This document shows positions 57,729 through 64,000 of a stretch of 64,000 bases of DNA, one piece after another (position 1 is the first letter of the stretch; every line of letters starts with the position of its first letter). Below the pieces are notes generated by a model. The model saw only the letters and a program-made list of their open reading frames with translations. It was not told the origin of the DNA and did not search any database. Position numbers and translations under genes: made by a program. The stretch is from Salvia splendens (lineage: Eukaryota > Streptophyta > Magnoliopsida > Lamiales > Lamiaceae): assembly GCF_004379255.2 (NCBI RefSeq), contig NC_056046.1:9424001-9488000 (forward strand). Reading direction: 5' to 3'.

Positions 57729-59372
57729 ATGGGGGATCACTTCGTGTTGCTGGTTGATCGTTTGCTTACTGAGTCGACTCTGGAGGCTGCAATCGAGAGT
57801 GGATTGAAGCATGCAGTTCCCATCACTGTTGATGAAGAAGCAATTGACTATTCGTACCAGAGAGATTCTGAGGCTAGCTTGTCTCCGAGGAAGGTGGTCG
57901 AGTGCAGGATATGCCAGGATGAAGGTTTTGATTCGAGCATGGAGGCTCCTTGCTCATGCTCTGGAAGCTTGAAGGTTAGTTGCTGATCATCAAGGATTTG
58001 GATGTTTATTTTTTCTGTAATTCATTTTACTTATTGATAAGATTATTCATTAATTTGACTGTTTGAGAATTGTGGATCATGTTTCATGCTTGTCTTCCGA
58101 GATGAGTTTTTTTCTTTGGTTTCACTAGGCCTTAACTTTTGATAAAGCTGATGAGTCCAAATAGATGTGTAGTACTCCGTTTCTTTCGATCCCGTTCAAA
58201 ATTGAGACATTCGAGCACACTTTCCATGTCTTTAGCTTAGAGAATACTCCATAAAGTTTCATCGAAACTGGCTATGCATACAGGAATTGAAGGGTCACTT
58301 GAATCTTGTTTTGCCTTGCATTTCAACAAGAAAAGTCATTTGGCACTCTGTTATAGATAATTATTCTGTAGTATTTTGAATGCTGGAGATGACTACAATG
58401 TGTATTCTCGATTCGCCTTTTTTCAGTATGCTCATCGTAGATGTGTACAAAAGTGGTGCAACGAGAAGGGTGACACCATGTGTGAGATATGCCATCAGGT
58501 GAGTTTATATTTTCTCGTTCTTGTTGATTTCGTTTTTCTGTTTGTACTTGTGATTATGTGTGCCCTGTTTACCGACTTATGCGTTTGAATTCGTGTTGCA
58601 GCAATTCAAGCCAGGATACACTGCACCGCCTCCAATTTTCCGTTTTGGTGGACTTCCTATGAACTTGAGGTAGCTCTCATTCGTATACATGCGTTAGCAT
58701 ATAATGATCTATCTTTCTTATGCACCCCGTGTATAGTTTCTTTCCGCAAATAAAGATACATGTTTATCAGAGGGAATTGGCAAATTGCCAGAACAGATTT
58801 GAACAATCCGCGCATTATTGCAATGGTCGCTGCTGATCATAGCTTCCTCGATCCTGAATACGACGAGTACGCTGCTTCCACATCTCGAAGCATAGTCTGC
58901 TGCCGCACAGTAGCCATAATAGTAACTCTCTCTTCCTCTCTCTCCCCAAACAATTAGGCAAAAGTTGAGAAATCTGAAAACAAAATCTACTACCACACTT
59001 GATAAGGACAACTCGCGTGGTCTTGTATTTATCTTCTTTGTTCGATGTTGTGCAGTTTATGTTGCTCCTGATTATGCGGCATACTCTTCCAATAGTCGTG
59101 AGTCGAGCAGGGAATTATCCTCTCCCAGTGATCATGGTAAGTTGTAACATATGAGAATCAGAATCAGAAATTGAAAGAATATTTCCTCATCTTTTCAACC
59201 TATGAAACAGCTGTTATTGCTGCGAGTTGCTGGGATTATTCTTCCAATCTACATCATAATTAAAGCAGTCACCTCCATCATACGTCGTCGACAGCAGCAG
59301 ACGGCGCCTGCACCTGACGTAGAATCGAGCCCGTTGCCTCTGAATCAGCCAGATTTGAATGCAGTCAGTTGA
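57729..59372 (+). CDS. RING-CH (MARCH-like) membrane E3 ubiquitin ligase
   Basis: Six coding exons: 57729-57974, 58427-58498, 58602-58669, 58771-58921, 59056-59136 and 59211-59372 (780 nt, 259 residues). Starts MGDHFVLLVDRLLTESTLEA. The C4HC3 RING-CH zinc finger spans about residues 59-105: ECRICQDEGFD, CSCSGSLKYAHRRCVQKWC and CEICHQ. The plant-specific DUF3675 region follows (QFKPGYTAPPPIFRFGG, GNWQIARTDLNNPRIIAMVA). Two hydrophobic helices come next (about 165-185 and 200-220, around IIFMLLLIMRHTLPIVV and LLLLRVAGIILPIYIII), then a polar tail RRRQQQTAP to NQPDLNAVS. MARCH-type ligases are anchored in endomembranes and transfer ubiquitin from E2 to membrane substrates; the substrate here is unknown. 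No damage is visible. Confidence 0.92.
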
Positions 59373-60124
59373 AGGGCTCAATTTGCCAATAAACTAGCCA
59401 TGGAATTGCCAACCGCCTTTGCTGAGGTGGAATTTACTCTGTCACATTTCATGTTTTATAACTTAAAATGTAAATTTATCAAGAAAAGAAAAGCAAAAGG
59501 TAAAGAAGTAGGCTATGTTTGAGGTGGGATTTTGATACACCTCTGGAAGAAGCATTTGTACAGAATACTGAAAATTGGAATATAGACAAAAAAACAATCT
59601 TAATTTGTAAATCTGTCGACAGTTAGATTCCTATTTTCTTGCACACGGTAACTTGTCCTAAGTCAAGTTATGTAATCCATCCTAGGATGAGATTCAGTTT
59701 GAAATGTTAAGAAAGTAGTTGACGACTTTCTGTAAATCCTAAAAAAGTGGTTGATGACTTTAGGAAAAAAATTATACTCTTAACTGTTATTGCTAAAAGT
59801 TAATCTCCTTGTGAAGCGCTAAACAGTCCAGCTAGGATTGGGGCATGAATTTTTCGGCCCAACTAATTGAAAAACTGGGCCGAACAAAAATAGTAGGAGT
59901 TCCTATAGAAACATAATTATCATTATCCCTTCAAAGAAAAATAATTATCACTAGTTTTATGCTGCGAATTGTCGGCATCGAAAAATAAGTCAATACTACT
60001 AAACAACAAACAAAAACAATCAAATTGCATCAAGAAATGAAAAAGTAATTGAAAAAAGAGAAAAACTCGTTAATTTATCCATTCATTCCTAAAAATAACA
60101 ACAGATATCGAGATTTAAGAATCC
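59373..60124. other. Intergenic between convergent genes
   Basis: 3' flanks of the RING-CH gene (+) and ribose-5-phosphate isomerase (-). A short phrase AAGT.GTTGA.GACTTT is duplicated near 59715-59765. No gene. Confidence 0.5.
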
Positions 60125-60985
60125 CTAAAACCCATTCCTCAAATCACTGTAGCTAAAAGAATCGATCCCTAATTCCCCACCCTTCTTCTTCGTCTTCACC
60201 GTCACGCCATTAACGCCGGCGACTATCACCGAGCTCGCCAGCCCGATAAACATCCCGTGCTCCACAATTCCCGGCAGCCTCAATATCCTATCGCTCGCCT
60301 CATTCAAATCCCCAATCTCCCTCTCAAAATATAGATCGATTATATAATTCCGGTTGTCGCTAACGTACGCCTCCCCACCGCCCTCCGTCCTCAGCTTTGC
60401 CACGCAGCCGGCGCCGGCGAACAGCGCCTTCAGCCGAACCAGTGAGTGGCTCCAGCAGAACGGTATCACCTCCACCGGCATCGCCAATCCGCTGCCTCCG
60501 ATGTGGCTCACCAATTTCGATTCGTCGACGATCACAATGAATTTCTTACTCGCGGATTCCACCATTTTCTCTCTTAGCAAGGATCCTCCCCTGCCTTTGA
60601 CGAGGTTCAAATCCGGATCGATCTCGTCGGCGCCGTCGATCGACAGATCGACGATCGGATGCGTGTCGAGATCCGAGAGCGGGATGCCGAGCGACGTCGC
60701 CTGCTCGTAGGTTTTGGTGGAGGTGGCGATTCCGACGATGTCGACTAGCTTCCCCTGCTTCATGAGCTCGGCGATGCGGTCGACGGCGTGCTTCGCGGTG
60801 GAGCCGGTGCCGAGGCCGATGACCATGCCGGATTGCACATGCTCGACGGCTTTGTAGGCGGCGATTTTCTTCAATTCGTCCTGCGTGAGGGGCGGCAGCG
60901 AGGCGGCCAGTGTCACCATTGGTGGCGGCGGCGCAGGCGCGGTTAGGGTTTCAGATAATTGGGAATGGGGGTAGGCTGCTGCCAT
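60125..60985 (-). CDS. RPI: Ribose-5-phosphate isomerase A
   Basis: An intronless 286-residue protein. After a proline-rich leader (MAAAYPHSQLSETLTAPAPP) comes the RpiA fold: LTQDELKKIAAYKAVEHVQS, the phosphate-binding loop GLGTGSTAKHAVDRI, TYEQATSLGIPLSDLD, the active-site block DLSIDGADEIDPDLNLVKGR followed by GGSLLREK, and IVDESKLVSHIGGSGLAMPV. The catalytic Asp (DGADE), Glu and Lys of the family are all present. It interconverts ribose 5-phosphate and ribulose 5-phosphate in the pentose phosphate and Calvin cycles. The leader is short and not clearly a transit peptide, so a cytosolic RPI2-type protein is more likely than the plastid form, but this is not certain. Length and motifs are normal and the gene looks functional. 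Confidence 0.93.
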   Translation of the reverse strand: MAAAYPHSQLSETLTAPAPPPPMVTLAASLPPLTQDELKKIAAYKAVEHVQSGMVIGLGTGSTAKHAVDRIAELMKQGKLVDIVGIATSTKTYEQATSLGIPLSDLDTHPIVDLSIDGADEIDPDLNLVKGRGGSLLREKMVESASKKFIVIVDESKLVSHIGGSGLAMPVEVIPFCWSHSLVRLKALFAGAGCVAKLRTEGGGEAYVSDNRNYIIDLYFEREIGDLNEASDRILRLPGIVEHGMFIGLASSVIVAGVNGVTVKTKKKGGELGIDSFSYSDLRNGF

Positions 60986-61248
60986 GGCTGTTCGTATTTA
61001 TTGTTGAACATTCAGAAATGGGAAAACATAATGGTGAGATCGAATAATTCCAAAAGTCTTTCGCAGAATTGGTGATAGGGTTAGGATAAGGAATTGGATG
61101 GCAGCAACGATTTGTTCGATGATAAAGATTTATTGAGGGGTTTTTCTAAATATTGGGACTAGTTGCAGAAAGTTTGGATTTTGTGGTGGGAAACGAGAGA
61201 GAGGGATTGATCATTGATGTGAGGGAGGGATAGTGAATTAGGGTTTAT

Positions 61249-61258
61249 TGGTATTTAT
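61249..61258 (-). promoter_or_regulatory. Putative TATA box of the RPI gene
   Basis: CTATAAATAC on the minus strand about 265 bp upstream of the ATG, which would give a leader of roughly 230 nt. Confidence 0.5.
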
Positions 61259-61694
61259 AGGAAATGTTTTGGTGGAGGAGATTGAGAAAACTATCGATTT
61301 TACGGGGGACTAGTAACAAATTTTATTTATTAAATAATTTTTATGTTAGGAAATGCTTTTATTTTGGAAGGAAATCGACAAATTAGTTAATTAGATGAGA
61401 GTGTGGGAGGGATACTGCAGCATATGTTCTGGGGGTGACTATTTTATGCGTATGAAATTTCTTGGAAATAACTATATTTTCCTAGTTTGAAATGCGAAAT
61501 GTAGTAATTAATAACGTACTGTATTAGTTTTACAAGTGCAAGACTCTTTTAGTTTGAGTGTTGGGAGGGTGTTTGATTGAGACTTTTTTGATATCCAATT
61601 TGAAAACTGAAGGATAATTTGATCATTAAAGTTGATGATAAATTTTATTTTAAGAGTACACGCAAGATAGACAGTTTTTTGGGTGTATCATATT

Positions 61695-61802
61695 GCTAGT
61701 ATGGGAGTCGTCTGTAGCCCAGCCCTTACGTTGCAAGTGCAGGGGTTCAGTCCCAGGCGGAGGCGGGTGCGGGAGCTCTAGAGGGATGGGAGACTCTTTG
61801 AT
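61695..61802 (+). repeat. SINE-like segment 1 with internal Pol III boxes
   Basis: TAGCCCAGCCC (about 61716) resembles a box A and GGTTCAGTCCC (about 61744) a box B, about 30 bp apart. It begins GTATGGGAGTCGTC and ends before GACTCTTTGATATCAAATTG. Related to the segment at 61908. Borders approximate. Confidence 0.5.
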
Positions 61803-61907
61803 ATCAAATTGGGTAATTTCTTTTTGCGGATGATTTTTTTTTGTTAAAGTTAGAGATAAATATCATTTTGAGAGCAAATGCAAAACAAAGTTTTTGGGTA
61901 TCGTAAT

Positions 61908-62090
61908 CGTACTGCTTGAAGGGGAGCCGTCCGTAGCACCTTGCGTTGCAAGGGAAGGGGTTCAACCCTTGGCGGGGTGTAGGAGCTCTAGCATTGGAGC
62001 GGTCCGACACCTGACACAGACCGCATTGCAGACATCCATGCCGAACCGTTGGGAGATGAAGTGGTTTTTGGGAGGGGGGTGACATAAAAA
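61908..62090 (+). repeat. SINE-like segment 2 with internal Pol III boxes
   Basis: GAAGGGGAGCCGTCCGTAGCACCTTGCGTTGCAAGG-type sequence followed by box-B-like GGGTTCAACCC (about 61959). It shares GGGAG.CGTC.GTAGC, CGTTGCAAG and GGAGCTCTAG with segment 1. A poly-A-like stretch (AAAAAAAA) follows at about 62086. Confidence 0.5.
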
Positions 62091-64000
62091 AAATCAATAA
62101 ATTTAAACTCTGTAAATATTAACACATTCAAAATTTTGAATATAATAATTTATAGTATTATTAATATTTTTGCAAAATGGATGGTAACTAAAAAATGAAA
62201 ATAAATTTAACTTATGGTCTAACACAAAAATCAAAGGGAATGATGATGCAACAGAAATTTGATGCAAAAATATGGAGTGATCGTTGATGCATAATCATAC
62301 ACAAAGAGCGGTAGGAAATGAACACGTGCATATGGATATCACATCAGCTTAAGCAAATTTACCCAATCGAACAAGTCTTATTATAACTCATGTCCATTTT
62401 TATGGACACATATAGTAACACTTTATGATTGAGGATTCCTAATTAAGATGAATTGGATAGAGTTTTTGTAATAAGAAAAATAAATACTACACAAATTGTA
62501 AACCTGAGAAATGTCTTTGAGTACATTTAGTTTATTAAACTTAAGAACTTTTCAATCGTTCGTATCCTAAAGAATTGTCTTTGTATTAAAATAATCAGAA
62601 AGGGATTGGTTAAAATGCAAGAATCATGCTTTTTGAGTTTTAAATACTTTTATCTAAGGGGAAGAAACAATATATACCGGAATTTGTGGTACTTTGGAAA
62701 GATGATTAAATTTTTTATCTCCAAAAGATCAAATCATCAAATGGTAAGATACTATAAATTCCACGCTCAATAGTTGCATAGGTGGTGCATATTACAAGAT
62801 ACGCATGCTGATAATTAATTAATAAATCTAACTTTTATGATAGGTCCATATATGTGAAAGGAACCAAATTTATATTCATTGGCTTTATTATGTTAATTTT
62901 TTTTATTTTAATTAATTTATTTTATTCCATATTAGAGTGGGGCAAACAATGATGAAGTGGGGGGCATATTCCAATCCCACTAAAACATAGTACTACTAAG
63001 TTTTTTTTTTTAACTTAAATTCATTTCTATACATATTTTTAGGTCCATGGAATATACTCCGTATGAATGTAAACACAATATATTCTTCCATATCTCATGC
63101 ATTAAAATTTTGATTAAAATTTGTTGTGCCGGTGTTTAATAGATTTAGTTATTACCTTTGAGTTTATAAAACATAAAACTTAGTATGTGGAAGTAGTATT
63201 ACGAATATTTCTAAGTATCATTACGACTTTAAAAAAAATAGTTAGTGGATCACACCATTTAGGAAATAATATTACGAATTTGGTGTGTGGTACCGCCATT
63301 CGTTACTATTCTTGTGTCACGAGGAGAATTTTAAAAAAATATTCCATGATTCCATTACATTACAACAATTGTTGGTTCTATATTAAATTGCTTTCCATTT
63401 TATCTGTGATTCAGATAATCCATCTCCATTGTCCAAATTTAGAAATGATATACGGCAGATGCAGAAAGAATTCTTGATGGAGACTATACTTTAAAATTTA
63501 TATATATACTAAGGCTACGTTCGGTATCACGGAATTGAGCATGCGGAATTGGAATTGGAACAGGAACTTCCAATTCCAAATCCAATGTTCGACACCACAA
63601 AATATTTAGATTTGGAATTGAATTACAATTCCAATTCCTCCCAATTCCACAATTTGAATTCTATATGAAAAGTAGATAATTGGAATTTTAATGAATAATA
63701 AAATTGCACTTTCACACATATACACACACCTAGACACACCACACCCCCCCAACCTGGGGATGGATCCTCTAATGTGTTAAAAAACACGGCAGACGGTGTT
63801 GTGCTTAAAACGCACCACAATGACTATGAAACGCAGCAAATCTAATAAACTCAATTCATTATTTAATAACTGTGGTCCGGCCCATATACAGCCTTATGTA
63901 AAGTAGATAGACATGTATATATTTGCGGGACGAATGAAGTAATATACTATGTACATACAAAATATTTAATTTCATAATATTTTTAGTACTTCATATATAA

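Larger units (their letters stand above)
60986..64000. other. RPI promoter and AT-rich intergenic region
   Basis: The first 300 bases are the RPI 5' flank. Two SINE-like segments at 61690-62090 are listed separately. From 62100 to the end the sequence is AT-rich with no gene. Around 63530-63680 GGAATTGGAATTGG / CCAATTCCAATTCC runs form a degenerate inverted repeat that may be a transposon end (GGCTACGTTCGGT at 63512). Confidence 0.5.

Overview
The window is nuclear DNA of a flowering plant, almost certainly a eudicot. Most genes are broken by many GT-AG introns, intergenic DNA is very AT-rich and full of MITEs, and the proteins are standard angiosperm families (chloroplast TatC, MATE/DTX, SABATH methyltransferase, GDSL lipase, PADRE/DUF4228, RING-CH). 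A Lamiales or other asterid origin is plausible but cannot be proven from sequence alone. All gene models are my own, built by joining exons at GT-AG sites so that the reading frame is kept.

Left third (1-26 kb), gene-rich: 3' end of chloroplast TatC (+, 1-620); a Harbinger element carrying only an ORF1-type gene (1411-3341); a MATE transporter with one in-frame TGA (+, 3814-5773); a 2.3-kb non-autonomous LTR retrotransposon that has captured part of the host KRI1 gene (6006-8304); the histone chaperone ASF1 (-, 8450-9790); a pKIWI502-like ferredoxin reductase-fold protein (+, 11287-14017); the ALIX/BRO1 endosomal protein (+, 15425-23788); and a SABATH methyltransferase (-, 24407-25936 or 26086).

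Middle (26-46 kb), transposon-rich: a MULE with subterminal arrays of 21-bp palindromes at 31-bp spacing (27948-30142); a broken GDSL lipase (+, 30308-32149); a long gene-poor stretch with many Stowaway MITEs; an orphan two-exon gene-like unit (-, about 37859-38420); a Pack-MULE carrying a fragment of a VQ-motif gene (40305-41356); and two adjacent Harbinger elements with matching ends, one carrying only an ORF1-type (SANT/Myb-like partner) gene, the other only the DDE transposase (42358-43819 and 43921-45812).

Right third (46-64 kb): an intronless PADRE-domain gene (+, 47055-47567), a decayed tRNA-Pro(AGG), one exon of a small conserved membrane protein (-, 49089-49378), a fold-back Harbinger derivative (49514-51209), a long AT-rich desert, a RING-CH membrane E3 ligase gene (+, 57729-59372), an intronless ribose-5-phosphate isomerase (-, 60125-60985), and two SINE-like segments (61690-62090).

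The host genes are unrelated housekeeping or specialised genes and form no pathway cluster. The most unusual content is the transposon biology: separate Harbinger elements for transposase and partner protein, two independent captures of host gene fragments, and an evenly phased palindrome array at the end of a MULE.
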